A DNA stretch of 64,000 bases from Alphaproteobacteria bacterium (GCA_024742485.1 JANSYK010000002.1:186001-250000), one strand, 5' to 3'; positions 1 through 10,176 are shown, counted from the stretch's first letter. Notes: a model not told the origin generated them from the letters alone. Made by a program: numbers and translations.

Positions 1-527
1 GTCGATCGCACCTGCCCGACCGTTTCGAGCAACTGGCTCAATCCTTCCAGGGCAAAGAATTCACATTGAAGCGGCACCAGAACCGAGTGCGCGGCAGCCA
101 TGGCATTGACCGTCAAAAGGTTCAAGGAAGGGGGACAATCGATCAGAATGTAGTCATAGGCTCGCGCGGCTTGTACCGAGACCGCCTGTTTCAGCTTGAA
201 AACACGATCGCTCTGGCCGGATATCTCCATTTCAACGCCGAGCAAGTCCATGGTCGATGGAACGATGGACAAATTGGGCACGTCGGTCGGCATCACGACC
301 TCTTGAATACCGGCACTGCCGACCATGAGGTCATAGGAAGACAACTGTCGGTCCTGGCGATCGATGCCAAGTCCCGTACTGGCATTGCCCTGTGGGTCCA
401 GATCGATGATCAGAACCCGTTGACCAATGGCGGCAAGAGCGGTTGCCAGGTTGATCGCCGTCGTTGTCTTGCCGACACCGCCCTTCTGGTTGGCGACCGT
501 TATAATCCGATTTCTATCGCCCAGCAT
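1..527 (-). CDS. parA: Chromosome-partitioning ATPase ParA (C-terminus cut by window edge)
   Basis: Reading leftward from the ATG at 527 gives about 175 codons before the window ends. The deviant Walker A box KGGVGKTT is at residues 15-22, with the signature lysine K15, and the A' box LIIDLDPQ follows at 39-46 with D42. These are the hallmarks of ParA/Soj ATPases, which move ParB-parS complexes apart using nonspecific DNA as a track. An in-frame TGA two codons upstream of the ATG fixes the start. A usual family length of about 260-270 residues means a third of the protein, and probably parB after it, lies left of position 1. The gene follows rsmG in the same direction after 62 bp, and parS sites lie close by, which supports the chromosomal ParA rather than a plasmid copy. 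Confidence 0.95.
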   Translation of the reverse strand, partial: MLGDRNRIITVANQKGGVGKTTTAINLATALAAIGQRVLIIDLDPQGNASTGLGIDRQDRQLSSYDLMVGSAGIQEVVMPTDVPNLSIVPSTMDLLGVEMEISGQSDRVFKLKQAVSVQAARAYDYILIDCPPSLNLLTVNAMAAAHSVLVPLQCEFFALEGLSQLLETVGQVRS

Positions 528-589
528 GTGTCAGCGCCTCGTTCATCGCCATGGCGGTGTTTTTCACTCGGAGAATGGCCGGATTTCAG

Positions 590-1231
590 TCAGTCTCTCG
601 CCACTGTCCGCCTTGACACCTGATCAATCTGCAAGATCACAGAGTCTTCATCAACCCTGCTTCGATGTTCTACCAGATCAAACGCCCAGCTACCACGAGC
701 ATTTTCGATCTCGGCTCGATAATCCCGACCTTTGTGGAACCATGCCGTCGCACCTCGCTCCAGCCAGGGTGACGCCATGCTCAGCAACTGGCCAAGCTCC
801 GCCAGGGCTCTTGCGGAAACCGCATCGTGGCCTGACATAGAACCGGCAGCCTGATCCGCTCTGACGGCATGCACTGTTCCCCGGGCCCCGGTCTCGGACA
901 GTGCCGCCCGCAAAAATGCTGCCTTTTTCTGATTGCTTTCAATAAGGTCAACATGGCCGCCGCCGGTTTCAAGCAGGGCAATGGCGGTCACAACACCGGG
1001 AAATCCACCGCCGCTGCCGAGATCCAGCCAGACATTGGGCCCTGGGTTCAGCGCATAGAGTTGCAGACTGTCTGCGATATGGCGTCGCCAGATGTCCGGA
1101 AGAGTCGATGGAGCGACCAGATTGATGGCTTTTGACCACTTTGTGAAAAGGTCGACAAAATGCTCGAGACGCTCCAGTGTTTCACGTGAAACAGGGTAGA
1201 TCTCCATCAAACCGGAATACACCTTGTTCAT
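590..1231 (-). CDS. rsmG: 16S rRNA (guanine527-N7)-methyltransferase RsmG (GidB)
   Basis: RsmG methylates N7 of G527 in 16S rRNA with S-adenosylmethionine. The protein has the SAM-binding glycine loop [11 protein letters not shown] (residues about 69-79 of 213) and the family N-terminus [12 protein letters not shown]. It sits between mnmG and parA in the order usual for alphaproteobacteria. The start is uncertain: a TTG at 1288 gives 232 residues with an unlikely N-terminus, ATG 1231 gives 213 and ATG 1207 gives 205; none has a strong Shine-Dalgarno, and 1231 best fits family length. The codons for the VSRET motif are also a perfect parS site (1178-1193), so this stretch carries two functions. 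Confidence 0.93.
   Translation of the reverse strand: MNKVYSGLMEIYPVSRETLERLEHFVDLFTKWSKAINLVAPSTLPDIWRRHIADSLQLYALNPGPNVWLDLGSGGGFPGVVTAIALLETGGGHVDLIESNQKKAAFLRAALSETGARGTVHAVRADQAAGSMSGHDAVSARALAELGQLLSMASPWLERGATAWFHKGRDYRAEIENARGSWAFDLVEHRSRVDEDSVILQIDQVSRRTVARD
1178..1193. promoter_or_regulatory. parS centromere site, perfect palindrome, inside rsmG
   Basis: The 16 bases TGTTTCACGTGAAACA match the canonical ParB-binding parS site exactly and are self-complementary. The site lies in the 5' coding part of rsmG, where it specifies Val-Ser-Arg-Glu-Thr. parA is 650 bp away. ParB loads at such sites and spreads. Confidence 0.93.
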
Positions 1232-1310
1232 TTGAGGTCGTGTCACCCTTGCAATGTCAATCGAGCAGCACACCACTCTCCGGTACAATGTGCATCAGCC
1301 GCGCGGCCAG

Positions 1311-3215
1311 TCATGACGCCCACTGTCTCTTTTGCATGGGATCGATGCTGTCGACTTCGCTGCGACGCAGGGCAGCAAGGATAATGGCAATCGCAGCCGG
1401 CGTCATGCCTTCCAGTTTTCCGGCATGGGCTATGGTTCGAGGCCGATGCTGGACGAGCTTCTGTTTCAATTCATTGGACAGACCGGGCAACACTGCAAAA
1501 TCAAACGTTTCGGGTATTGTCCGGTTTTCCTCTTTCTTCTGAATGGCGATGTCACGGTCTTGCCGTTCCAGATAGACTGCATAGGAGGCCTCGATCTCAA
1601 CGGGTTCGGTGACGGCCGTATCGATTTCCCCGAGTTGCGGCCAAATCAGCGCCAGTCGCGCAACATCGGTGTCTGCATAGGACAGAAGCTCGTAGGCCGA
1701 GCGGCGGGCGCCATCCTGATTGACCTTCAGTCCGTGGCGTTTCGCTTCAGTGGAGGTAACTGTCAATTCCTTCAAAAGCCGACGCAATGCATCGATACCA
1801 TTTTTCCACGCCAGGAATCGTTCCGCGCGGGTCCGTTTTGCAAGGCCCGTTTCAATGGCCCATGGTGTCAGTCTCAGATCCGCATTATCGGCGCGCAACG
1901 TCAATCTGTACTCCGCCCGTGATGTGAACATTCGGTAGGGTTCCGTAACACCCCGACTGGTCAGATCATCGATCAGAACACCGATATAGGACTCCGTTCG
2001 GCTAAACAGCTTGGCATCCATGCCACCGCAGGCCCGAGCTGCGTTGATACCCGCAACCATTCCCTGCGCTCCGGCTTCCTCATAGCCCGTCGTACCGTTG
2101 ATTTGTCCAGCGAGAAACAAGCCGGACAGTCTTTTCGTTTCAAGGCTGGCATGGAGTTCGCGCGGATCGATATGATCATATTCGATGGCATAACCCGGTT
2201 GAAGGATGGCGGCGGTTTCCAACCCTGGAATGGTCGCCAGGAACTGTTTTTGAACCGATTCCGGCAAGGACGTCGAAATTCCATTGGGATAGACTGTGTG
2301 ATCATTCAGTCCTTCGGGCTCAAGAAAAATCTGATGCTGTTCACGGTCCTTGAAGCGGACGACCTTGTCTTCAATCGATGGACAATAGCGCGGCCCGGTT
2401 CCCTCAATCTGTCCAGAATACATGGCGGAAAGATGAAGATTGTCTTCTATGATCTGATGCGTCTGTGGCGTGGTGTGCGTGACACCACAGTCCACCTGCG
2501 GATTGGTGATTGCATCCGTCAGAAACGAAAACGGCACCGGATTCGCATCAGCGGATTGCCGGCCAACGTTTGACCAATCGATTGTGCGGCTGTCGAGCCG
2601 AGCCGGTGTTCCGGTTTTTAACCGGCCCAGCGCAAATCCGGCATTGCGCAGGGTATCGGCAAGACCAGTCGCCGGCAATTCCCCCATGCGGCCGGCTGCA
2701 ATTGTCCGTGTGCCAATATGGATCAATCCGCGAAGAAACGTGCCCGTGGTCAGGACAACCGCACCACTGCGCAGGCGTTGTCCATCTGCCAGCACGACCC
2801 CCTCAACGCGACCGGGTGCCATGACAAAATCCTCGACTTCGCCCTCAACAACCGCGAGATTTTCAGTTTCTCCGATCGCTTTCTGCATGGCGTGGCGATA
2901 GAGACTTCTGTCTGCCTGGGTACGGGGACCTCGAACAGCCGGACCCTTGCTGCGATTGAGGAGTCGAAACTGAATCCCGGCGGAATCGGCGACACGTCCC
3001 ATCAAACCGTCGAGAGCATCAATTTCGCGAACGAGATGTCCCTTTCCCAGCCCGCCAATGGCCGGATTGCATGACATGACTCCGATGGTTTCGCGCCGGT
3101 GGGTCACCAATGCTGTCCGTGCCCCCAATCGAGCAGCGGCAGCGGCGGCTTCACATCCAGCGTGTCCTCCGCCGACAACAATCACATCAAAACTGTAACT
3201 TTCAGATCCAGACAT
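1311..3215 (-). CDS. mnmG: tRNA U34 carboxymethylaminomethyl-modification enzyme MnmG (GidA)
   Basis: MnmG is the FAD-dependent partner of MnmE; together they install the (carboxymethyl)aminomethyl group on U34 of certain tRNAs. The FAD dinucleotide fold starts at [12 protein letters not shown] (residues 13-24). Family stretches [17 protein letters not shown] and [17 protein letters not shown], and the C-terminal helical region, are all present. I take the ATG at 3215 (634 residues), which gives the usual short N-terminus; an upstream in-frame ATG at 3251 would add 12 residues ([12 protein letters not shown]) not typical of the family. The gene is transcribed with rsmG and parA, and the gap to mnmE contains parS sites. 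Confidence 0.96.
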   Translation of the reverse strand: MSGSESYSFDVIVVGGGHAGCEAAAAAARLGARTALVTHRRETIGVMSCNPAIGGLGKGHLVREIDALDGLMGRVADSAGIQFRLLNRSKGPAVRGPRTQADRSLYRHAMQKAIGETENLAVVEGEVEDFVMAPGRVEGVVLADGQRLRSGAVVLTTGTFLRGLIHIGTRTIAAGRMGELPATGLADTLRNAGFALGRLKTGTPARLDSRTIDWSNVGRQSADANPVPFSFLTDAITNPQVDCGVTHTTPQTHQIIEDNLHLSAMYSGQIEGTGPRYCPSIEDKVVRFKDREQHQIFLEPEGLNDHTVYPNGISTSLPESVQKQFLATIPGLETAAILQPGYAIEYDHIDPRELHASLETKRLSGLFLAGQINGTTGYEEAGAQGMVAGINAARACGGMDAKLFSRTESYIGVLIDDLTSRGVTEPYRMFTSRAEYRLTLRADNADLRLTPWAIETGLAKRTRAERFLAWKNGIDALRRLLKELTVTSTEAKRHGLKVNQDGARRSAYELLSYADTDVARLALIWPQLGEIDTAVTEPVEIEASYAVYLERQDRDIAIQKKEENRTIPETFDFAVLPGLSNELKQKLVQHRPRTIAHAGKLEGMTPAAIAIILAALRRSEVDSIDPMQKRQWAS

Positions 3216-3273
3216 GGTCAATTCCCGTTTGATGCTTTCAGTTCGCCGCAATGGGTTCTTTTGTCAAGCGGGC

Positions 3274-3289
3274 TGTTTCACGTGAAACA
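3274..3289. promoter_or_regulatory. parS centromere site, perfect palindrome, between mnmG and mnmE
   Basis: A second exact copy of the 16-bp palindrome TGTTTCACGTGAAACA lies in the noncoding gap upstream of mnmG. It is about 2.1 kb from the copy inside rsmG. Being intergenic, it is free of coding constraint, so its perfect conservation points to ParB binding. Confidence 0.93.
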
Positions 3290-3345
3290 ATCGGGTTCGC
3301 GAACCTGTGATGCTGGACCTGTCAACATCATATGGGTCCAACGGG

Positions 3346-3361
3346 TGTTTCACGTGAGTCA
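3346..3361. promoter_or_regulatory. Imperfect parS-like site before the mnmE stop codon
   Basis: TGTTTCACGTGAGTCA matches the parS consensus at 14 of 16 bases; the left half and core are intact and the right arm differs at two positions. It lies 72 bp from the perfect copy at 3274, just beyond the 3' end of mnmE. It may be a weak ParB site in the same cluster. Confidence 0.6.
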
Positions 3362-3370
3362 CGACCCTGA

Positions 3371-4684
3371 CTATTTCCCGACACAGAATTCCCTGAAAAT
3401 GACATCCAGCAGATCCTCAACATCCACCTGACCGGTCAGACGACCCAACATATCACCAGAATGTCGCAATTCCTCCGCCCTAAGTTCTAGAGGGAGATGT
3501 CCTCCCGCAACGGCAGTCCCAAGGTGGGAAAGGCACAATTGGAGATATTCCCGATGTCTCTGGCGCGTTGGAAGGGCAATGGATAGCGAGCCGACGGCAC
3601 CCTCCACACGTTGGGAAATATCACCCAGAAGATCGTCAATCCCGGACTGGTTTTTGGTAGATATGAGAAAATCATGTTGCCCGCCGACGCGGTCGGCACC
3701 AAGATCTGATTTTGTGCCGATCCTCACTATTTTTGTTTGATCCAATCCAGAGACATCAACGGGAATCGGTGCGGCCAAATCCTCCAGTACCAGAACAAGA
3801 TCGGCGTGTTTTGCCGCCGCCAAGGCCCTGCGAATACCTTCCTGTTCGACCAATCCATCAGTCTTCCTCAAACCCGCAGTATCAAGGACCGTGACCGGAT
3901 AGCCACCAAGGTCGAGGTGAAGTTCGAGGACGTCACGGGTTGTGCCAACTTCATCGGAAACAATGGCTATGTCTCTTTTCGCCAGCAAATTCAGGAGGCT
4001 CGACTTCCCGGCATTCGGTGCACCGAGAATGACGATTCGGTATCCATCACGGATGATCTCTCCCGCGGTGTGGCCCTCGATGTGATTTCCGATATCGAGT
4101 TCCAGGCCCAGAAGATCGTCCCAAATCGTGTCACCAACCGATCCCGGGACGTCTTCTTCCTCGGCAAAGTCGAATTCCGCTTCGATCAAAGCCCGTGCCC
4201 GCACCAGTCGGGTACGCCACTCATCATACATTCTGGACAAGGAGCCGGCGGACTGTTCGATCGCCAGGCGACGCTGCATCTCCGTATCGGCCGAAATGAG
4301 ATCCGCCAGGCCCTCGACCTCCGTCAAATCCATCCGTCCATTTTCGAACGCACGACGGGTAAACTCGCCCGGTTCCGCACTGCGGTACCCGTCGAGGCTC
4401 GCCAGGCACGTCATCATTGAAGCGACAACGGCTCTGCCACCGTGCACGTGATATTCGACACAGTCCTCTCCGGTAAAGGAGTACGGAGCTGGAAAAAACA
4501 GAACAAGGGCTCTATCGATGACCGTCCGATCTTGATTCCGAAGGGTGCACAGGGTCGCATGCCGCGATTCCGGCACAAACCCGGCAATAGTTTCGAGTCC
4601 GAATCGAACAGCCGGTCCTGAGACGCGAATGATGGCCACCCCTGCTGGCACCGCACCACTCGACAATGCGAAAATGGTCTCCAT
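3371..4684 (-). CDS. mnmE: tRNA modification GTPase MnmE (TrmE)
   Basis: MnmE is the GTPase half of the MnmEG complex that modifies wobble U34. In the 437-residue product the G1 box GAPNAGKS is at 221-228, the G2 threonines at 248-249, G3 DTAG at 268-271 and G4 TKSD at 324-327. The C-terminus ends CVGK, the conserved Cys motif of the family. The N-terminal folate-binding domain starts METIFALSSG. An open frame extends upstream to 4915 but its extra 77 residues are not family-like; ATG 4684 gives normal length. The gene is divergent from the thioredoxin-domain gene at 4729, leaving only 44 bp for both promoters. Confidence 0.96.
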   Translation of the reverse strand: METIFALSSGAVPAGVAIIRVSGPAVRFGLETIAGFVPESRHATLCTLRNQDRTVIDRALVLFFPAPYSFTGEDCVEYHVHGGRAVVASMMTCLASLDGYRSAEPGEFTRRAFENGRMDLTEVEGLADLISADTEMQRRLAIEQSAGSLSRMYDEWRTRLVRARALIEAEFDFAEEEDVPGSVGDTIWDDLLGLELDIGNHIEGHTAGEIIRDGYRIVILGAPNAGKSSLLNLLAKRDIAIVSDEVGTTRDVLELHLDLGGYPVTVLDTAGLRKTDGLVEQEGIRRALAAAKHADLVLVLEDLAAPIPVDVSGLDQTKIVRIGTKSDLGADRVGGQHDFLISTKNQSGIDDLLGDISQRVEGAVGSLSIALPTRQRHREYLQLCLSHLGTAVAGGHLPLELRAEELRHSGDMLGRLTGQVDVEDLLDVIFREFCVGK

Positions 4685-4728
4685 ATGGTAAACAGCACCT
4701 TTCAAACCAATGCCGCCGGCAGGGCCCC

Positions 4729-6759
4729 ATGACAGAACCACGACTATCAAATGTGCTGGGTGCCTCAGCCAGCCCCTATCTCCAGCAGCACAAGGACAAT
4801 CCCGTGCACTGGCAGGTATGGGGTGAAAGTGCCTTAAACGAGGCAGCTCGATCCGGCAAGCCGATTCTCCTGTCCATCGGCTACGCAGCCTGCCACTGGT
4901 GTCATGTGATGGCACATGAGAGTTTTGAGGATCCCGAAACAGCAGCGGTGATGAATGAATTGTTCATCAACATCAAGGTTGATCGGGAAGAAAGAAGTGA
5001 TATCGACCAGATCTATATGGCTGCTCTTCATGCGATGGGAGAGCAGGGCGGTTGGCCCCTGACAATGTTCCTGAACAGCGACGGCGAGCCATTCTGGGGC
5101 GGCACCTATTTTCCAAATGTTTCCCGATACGGCCGACCGGACTTCATTTCGGTGATGAGAAGCATCGCCCATATCTACGCGGCAGAACCAAGCAAGGTGA
5201 CCAAAAACGCCGCCGCGGTGCGATCCCATCTCGATCGGACCCTTGCGGATGTCGGCACACCATCTGGTCCCCCGACCGATATCATATCGCGCCAGGCAAA
5301 GGGCATCCTCTCTATTGTTGATCGAAAAAATGGCGGCATCGGTCAGGCACCCAAATTTCCCAATGCAAGCATGCTGGAAACATTGTGGCGCCACTGGTGC
5401 ATGAGCGGATCGTCCGACGCGCACGGTGCGGCGCTTCAGTGGCTTCGTGCCATGGTCAATGGGGGTATCTATGATCACCTTGGTGGCGGACTGGCACGCT
5501 ATACGGTCGATGCCGGCTGGCTGGTCCCGCACTTTGAGAAGATGCTTTACGACAATGCCCAGCTGATACGCAGTCTCACCTGGGCTCATGGCAAAACCGG
5601 CAATGATTTGTTTCGAGTCCGAATCGATGAGACCATCACGTGGCTGGTCCGCGAAATGCACCTGCCCGAAGGCGGTTTTGCATCGAGCCTGGATGCCGAT
5701 AGTGAAGGCGAGGAAGGTCGGTTTTACGTATGGAGCAAGGCAGAGATCGAGCAGCTGCTGGGCTGCGACGCCGATGATTTTTGCAAGCACTATGATGTCA
5801 GCGAAGCCGGAAACTGGGAAGGAAAGAACATCCTCAACCGGCTGAACCACCCACCGGGAGCGGATGCCGACCATGAGAAACGCCTGGCCGATGGACGCCG
5901 GAGGTTACTGAACGCCCGTGCAATGAGAATACGTCCCGACCGAGACGACAAGGTACTGGCGGACTGGAACGGCCTGATGATCCGTGCATTGGCGGAGGCC
6001 GGACAACATTTCGAACGGCCGGACTGGACCAATCTTGCTGTGAATGCCTTCGATTTCATCGTCGGATCCATGTCCAACAAGGGCCGACTTGCACATGCCT
6101 GGTGCAATGATGTCACCACCTACCCGGCACTTTCCTCCGATTACGGCACCATGATGGGCGCTGCATTGACGCTGTTCCAGGTGAGTGGGGATAGCCGGTA
6201 TCTCGAACGGGCCGAGCAATGGCTTTCCGTCCTCGATCATCACTATGACGACGGCGCAGGCAGCTACTTCTACACGGCCAACGACAGTGCGGATGTGCTG
6301 TTGCGCACCCGTCATGAACATGACGATGCATCACCATCGGCGAACGCCTCGATCCTTGAGAGCTTGGCGCGGCTGGCACTATTGAACGATGATGCGGCAC
6401 TTTCCGGTCAGGCAACCACGATGGCCTCCGCATTGTGGGGTCGCGTCAAGGACATGCCCATGGCGGCCAGTGGCGCGGTCAACGCGATCGCGACCGTTCA
6501 GGTTCCAAAGAAACTTGTGCTGGTGAATCCGGCTAAGGACTTCATTGAAGTGATAAGATCCGCACCGGATCCATCGCGTATCGACTTGATTGTCGGCGAT
6601 CTGGAAACAGCACACGGCATGATTGGCAGCATCCCGCCAGCAACCAACCACGACTCCGGCAAACAAAAAGGGGCCATGGCGTTTTTGTGCCACGGCCCGG
6701 TATGCCTTCCGCCGATAGACGATGCTCAGGAATTGAAATCAGCACTCAACGGCAGATAG
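4729..6759 (+). CDS. Thioredoxin-domain / glycoside-hydrolase-fold protein (YyaL/SSP411 family)
   Basis: The 676-residue protein starts with a thioredoxin-like domain carrying the motif C55-H-W-C58 (GYAACHWCHVMAHES), followed by a long (alpha/alpha)6-barrel-like part with sequences such as GGIYDHLGGGLARY and HFEKMLYDNAQL. This is the layout of the YyaL/spermatogenesis-associated protein 20 family, widespread in bacteria but without a settled reaction; the second part resembles N-acylglucosamine 2-epimerase folds. ATG 4729 with an AGGG ribosome site is chosen over an in-frame ATG at 4666 that would overlap the start of mnmE. There is no signal peptide, so a cytoplasmic location is likely. A role in redox or sugar chemistry would be a guess. 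Confidence 0.88.
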   Translation: MTEPRLSNVLGASASPYLQQHKDNPVHWQVWGESALNEAARSGKPILLSIGYAACHWCHVMAHESFEDPETAAVMNELFINIKVDREERSDIDQIYMAALHAMGEQGGWPLTMFLNSDGEPFWGGTYFPNVSRYGRPDFISVMRSIAHIYAAEPSKVTKNAAAVRSHLDRTLADVGTPSGPPTDIISRQAKGILSIVDRKNGGIGQAPKFPNASMLETLWRHWCMSGSSDAHGAALQWLRAMVNGGIYDHLGGGLARYTVDAGWLVPHFEKMLYDNAQLIRSLTWAHGKTGNDLFRVRIDETITWLVREMHLPEGGFASSLDADSEGEEGRFYVWSKAEIEQLLGCDADDFCKHYDVSEAGNWEGKNILNRLNHPPGADADHEKRLADGRRRLLNARAMRIRPDRDDKVLADWNGLMIRALAEAGQHFERPDWTNLAVNAFDFIVGSMSNKGRLAHAWCNDVTTYPALSSDYGTMMGAALTLFQVSGDSRYLERAEQWLSVLDHHYDDGAGSYFYTANDSADVLLRTRHEHDDASPSANASILESLARLALLNDDAALSGQATTMASALWGRVKDMPMAASGAVNAIATVQVPKKLVLVNPAKDFIEVIRSAPDPSRIDLIVGDLETAHGMIGSIPPATNHDSGKQKGAMAFLCHGPVCLPPIDDAQELKSALNGR

Positions 6760-6801
6760 AGCAAGTCAGGTTCTGTCGATTCCAGCACAACCTGTGTTGC
6801 C

Positions 6802-8067
6802 TCAGGTATTCATCGAATCGAAAAACTCGGCATTGTTTTTGGTCTGCTTGAGCTTGTCGATCAGGAATTCGATCGCGTCGGTAGTCCCCATTGGCGCCAG
6901 AATGCGCCGCAGCACGAAGATTTTCTGCAGGTCCTGACGCGGTATCAGCAGGTCTTCCTTGCGGGTACCGGATTTGAGGATATCCATCGACGGGTAGATG
7001 CGCTTGTCCGCGACCTTGCGGTCAAGCACGATTTCCGAGTTGCCGGTGCCCTTGAACTCTTCGAAAATGACCTCGTCCATGCGGCTGCCCGTGTCGATCA
7101 GCGCGGTTGCGATGATTGTCAGGGAACCACCTTCCTCGATATTGCGCGCCGCACCGAAGAACCGCTTCGGCCGCTGCAGGGCATTGGCGTCGACACCACC
7201 AGTCAGAACCTTGCCAGATGACGGCACCACCGTGTTGTACGCACGCCCTAGGCGGGTGATGGAATCAAGAAGAATCACGACGTCACGTCCATGTTCCACG
7301 AGGCGCTTGGCCTTCTCGATGACCATCTCAGCCACCTGGACGTGCCGGGATGCCGGTTCGTCGAAGGTTGACGAAACCACTTCACCATTCACCGATCGCT
7401 GCATGTCGGTCACTTCTTCCGGCCGTTCGTCGATCAGCAGGACGATGAGATAACACTCGGGATGATTGGCCGTGACCGAATGCGCAATATTCTGCAGCAG
7501 CACCGTCTTACCGGTTCTGGGCGGCGCAACGATGAGACCACGTTGGCCCTTTCCGAGCGGTGCAACCAGATCGATCACCCGGGCCGACAGATCCTTCGAG
7601 GTCGGATCATCGAATTCCATGTTGAACCGTTCATCGGGATAAAGCGGCGTCAGATTGTCGAAATGGGTCTTGTGGCGGATCTTTTCGGGATCATCAAAAT
7701 TGATCGTGTTGACCTTGAGCAGGGCGAAATAGCGCTCACCATCCTTCGGCCCGCGAATCGGACCTTCAACCGTATCGCCGGTCTTCAGTGAAAACCGCCG
7801 GATTTGAGATGGTGAAATATAAATATCATCCGGCCCGGGCAGGTAGTTCGCATTGGCGGACCGCAGAAAGCCGAAGCCGTCCTGCAATATTTCGACCACG
7901 CCTTCACCGATAATTTCGATATCCTGCGCCGCGAGTTTTTTCAGGATGGCAAACATCAGCTCCTGCTTTCGCATGGTGCTGGCGCCTTCGACTTCCAGAT
8001 TGTCGGCGAACTCGAGAAGTTCGGTCGGCGTTTTGTTCTTGAGCTCTTGAAGCTTCATTTCCTGCAT
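6802..8067 (-). CDS. rho: Transcription termination factor Rho
   Basis: Rho is the hexameric RNA-dependent ATPase that terminates untranslated transcripts. The 421-residue protein has the N-terminal helical domain ([12 protein letters not shown]), the cold-shock-like RNA-binding fold ([16 protein letters not shown], about 55-70), Walker A APPRTGKT at 181-188, Walker [17 protein letters not shown] and the R-loop segment near the C-terminus. Length and sequence are typical of rhizobial Rho. A second ATG three codons in (8058) is possible. It has its own 176-bp leader containing a parS-like site and lies downstream of hemJ in the same direction. Confidence 0.97.
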   Translation of the reverse strand: MQEMKLQELKNKTPTELLEFADNLEVEGASTMRKQELMFAILKKLAAQDIEIIGEGVVEILQDGFGFLRSANANYLPGPDDIYISPSQIRRFSLKTGDTVEGPIRGPKDGERYFALLKVNTINFDDPEKIRHKTHFDNLTPLYPDERFNMEFDDPTSKDLSARVIDLVAPLGKGQRGLIVAPPRTGKTVLLQNIAHSVTANHPECYLIVLLIDERPEEVTDMQRSVNGEVVSSTFDEPASRHVQVAEMVIEKAKRLVEHGRDVVILLDSITRLGRAYNTVVPSSGKVLTGGVDANALQRPKRFFGAARNIEEGGSLTIIATALIDTGSRMDEVIFEEFKGTGNSEIVLDRKVADKRIYPSMDILKSGTRKEDLLIPRQDLQKIFVLRRILAPMGTTDAIEFLIDKLKQTKNNAEFFDSMNT

Positions 8068-8171
8068 CGGATTTCCAGAATCTTGTCTAGGGATGTTTTG
8101 AAACGAACTATGGGAGAAAAGGACGCCCGGAGGCGGTCACCGCATGCCTGGGGAGGGAGTATCAAGTTCGG

Positions 8172-8187
8172 CGATTCACGTGAAACA
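8172..8187. promoter_or_regulatory. Imperfect parS-like site between rho and hemJ
   Basis: CGATTCACGTGAAACA matches the parS consensus at 14 of 16 bases, with the right arm and core intact. It lies in the noncoding gap upstream of rho, 4.9 kb from the nearest perfect copy and about 2 kb from the predicted origin. Clustered parS sites near the origin are usual, so weak ParB binding is plausible. Confidence 0.55.
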
Positions 8188-8243
8188 CCGAAAAACGCAT
8201 CCGGTGCCAAGCCTGTCGCATATTCTGCGCAAAACGGCAAGCC

Positions 8244-8789
8244 TCAAAAAGGTTTGACGATAACCATCACGACAATGAAGATCATCAGGACCGTCGGAAC
8301 CTCATTGACCAGTCTCCAGTGGCGCGCTGTCTTGTCACGATGGTCGCCGGCGAAACGCCTGAGGGCACCGCCAAAATAACCATGGACCGCTGACAGCGCC
8401 AGCACGGCGAGAATTTTGAGCCACAGCCAGAGGCCGGAAAATCCGAATCCTTCCCAGGCCAGCCAGAGACCAACCACCCAGGTCATCATCATCGCCGGCG
8501 TGATGATGACCTTGTAGAGCCGTGCCTCCATCACCTTCAGCGTTTCCGACGTCTCCGATCCCACCGCAGCATCGCTGTGATAGACAAACAGGCGGGGCAA
8601 ATAGAGCATGCCGGCCATCCACGATATGACCGCAATGACATGCACCGCCTTCAGCCACAGATAGAGCACAGGTGGGTTCCAGACCATCAGGGCACCAACT
8701 GCCACACACATCGCCAGAAGCGCCATACGCGCCCTGCTGGCAGCCTTCCCGCCAATCCCTGTATCGGTCTGTTTCAGATCACCACCCAT
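8244..8789 (-). CDS. hemJ: Protoporphyrinogen IX oxidase HemJ
   Basis: HemJ oxidises protoporphyrinogen IX to protoporphyrin IX in the inner membrane, the penultimate haem step in most alphaproteobacteria. The 181-residue protein shows four hydrophobic segments, with the family motifs LWLKAVHVIAVISWMAGMLY (conserved His), RLYKVIITPAMMMTW, WLKILAVLALSAVHG and a terminal TVLMIFIVVMVIVKP. About 30 N-terminal residues before the first membrane span are more variable. It is transcribed in the same direction as hemE across a 129-bp gap that holds a repeat element, so haem genes cluster at the origin here. Confidence 0.93.
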   Translation of the reverse strand: MGGDLKQTDTGIGGKAASRARMALLAMCVAVGALMVWNPPVLYLWLKAVHVIAVISWMAGMLYLPRLFVYHSDAAVGSETSETLKVMEARLYKVIITPAMMMTWVVGLWLAWEGFGFSGLWLWLKILAVLALSAVHGYFGGALRRFAGDHRDKTARHWRLVNEVPTVLMIFIVVMVIVKPF

Positions 8790-8807
8790 GTCACTGCTCC
8801 CCTCCAG

Positions 8808-8899
8808 ACCGTCTCACGCCTTGTCAGAAACAACGGTCTCGGTCATTGATTGCGTCAATGCACGCAGCTTTGCCGATCCTGCCAAAACCTCAATTGCCT
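8808..8899 (-). repeat. Dispersed intergenic repeat, copy A (3' of hemE)
   Basis: This gap shares an ordered series of blocks with two other gaps (14025-14122 and about 30378-30490): TCACGCCT then CAGA-AC, ATGCA, GCCGAT and CAAAACCT. Against copy B the last 41 bases match at about 30 positions with a single 1-base gap. The strand given is that of the upstream gene hemE, whose stop lies 29 bp from the CAAAACCT block. Confidence 0.65.
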
Positions 8900-8918
8900 T
8901 TACAGTTGTCCCAGTGAA

Positions 8919-9968
8919 TTAGTAACCCTGGCTGGAGCGAACCCGCTCGACAAGCCGCGTCACATGCTGCGGATCGGCCTGCGGCGTGATGCCGTGTCCC
9001 AGATTGAAGATCAGTGGGCCACTGCCGAGTGTTTCGATAATCGCATCGATTCCTTCGTCCAGGGCGGCACCGCCGGCCACAACACGCATCGGATCGAGAT
9101 TGCCCTGGACCGGACCATTCTCCTGCAGCGATTTGGCAAAGGTCAACGGCACTGTCCAGTCAAGACCAATCGCCGTTGCACCCGTTTCCCGCCGGTAATT
9201 GGTCAATTGCGTGCCCGCACCTTTCGCAAAGGCGATGATTCGTGCCTCGGGATGTCTCGATCGGACCGTGTTGATGATCTTTCGGGTCGGACCCACACAG
9301 AACCGTTGAAATTCGGATGGCCCCAACACACCGGCCCATGAATCGAAGATCTGAACGGCATCGGCACCCGCTTCGATCTGTGCACTCAGATACTCGGCGG
9401 ACAAATCGGCCAGCAGGTCGAGCAAGGCATCAAACGCAGCCGGTTCCCGATAGGCGAACAGCCGTGCCGGAGCCTGATCCGGAGTACCGTGGCCGGCAAT
9501 CATGTAGGTGGCAACCGTCCACGGCGCGCCACAAAATCCCAGCAATGTCGTTTCGTCCGGCAGTGATGTGCGCAATCTCTCAACGGTTTCCAGCACCGGT
9601 GACAGATGGTTCAGCAGATTGCTGCCATCCAGACTGGCAATTCCGGCAACATCAATCGGTTTCATCAGTGGCCCGCGACCCTCCTCGAACCGCACATCGC
9701 GATCAAGTGCATCGGGAATGACCAGAATATCGGAAAACAGGATGGCGGCGTCAAAACCATACCGACGAATGGGCTGAAGGGTAACCTCGACTGCCAGTTC
9801 GGGCGTGTAGCACAGGTCCAGAAAACCACCGGCCTTTTTTCGGGTTTCCCGATATTCCGGCAGATATCTGCCTGCCTGTCGCATCAGCCAGACCGGAGGA
9901 GGAAAGACAGTTTCTCCGTCCAGCACTTTCAGCACCTTGCGCTTCTGGACCACGGTTGTTTCCTTCAT
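8919..9968 (-). CDS. hemE: Uroporphyrinogen decarboxylase
   Basis: HemE decarboxylates the four acetate side chains of uroporphyrinogen III to give coproporphyrinogen III. The 349-residue protein has the N-terminal signature [18 protein letters not shown] (24-41) that lines the active site, the segment [13 protein letters not shown] with the catalytic aspartate, and [13 protein letters not shown]. Length is normal. The ATG at 9968 lies next to the predicted replication origin; hemE flanks the origin in Caulobacter and many relatives. Confidence 0.97.
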   Translation of the reverse strand: MKETTVVQKRKVLKVLDGETVFPPPVWLMRQAGRYLPEYRETRKKAGGFLDLCYTPELAVEVTLQPIRRYGFDAAILFSDILVIPDALDRDVRFEEGRGPLMKPIDVAGIASLDGSNLLNHLSPVLETVERLRTSLPDETTLLGFCGAPWTVATYMIAGHGTPDQAPARLFAYREPAAFDALLDLLADLSAEYLSAQIEAGADAVQIFDSWAGVLGPSEFQRFCVGPTRKIINTVRSRHPEARIIAFAKGAGTQLTNYRRETGATAIGLDWTVPLTFAKSLQENGPVQGNLDPMRVVAGGAALDEGIDAIIETLGSGPLIFNLGHGITPQADPQHVTRLVERVRSSQGY

Positions 9969-10176
9969 CCATTAAAAAAGAAAAGAGAGTTTAAGAGTCT
10001 TTTGATTCTTAGAGTCGGTGGGTTCCAGGGATTAAACTTTTTCCAACGGTTCTTCATCTTCTTTCTGTTGCGACATCACCGCACAGGCCTCCCGGATTGA
10101 GATCGTGGATATCAGGGATAACGGTAATTTCCAATGCAGAAACAGAAAGTTGATGCGGCACAGCAAGCGACAGATT

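Noticed and set aside
66-840. Plus-strand open frames over parA
   Set aside because: The minus strand encodes an unmistakable ParA with Walker motifs; the plus-strand frames have no family features and are shadows.
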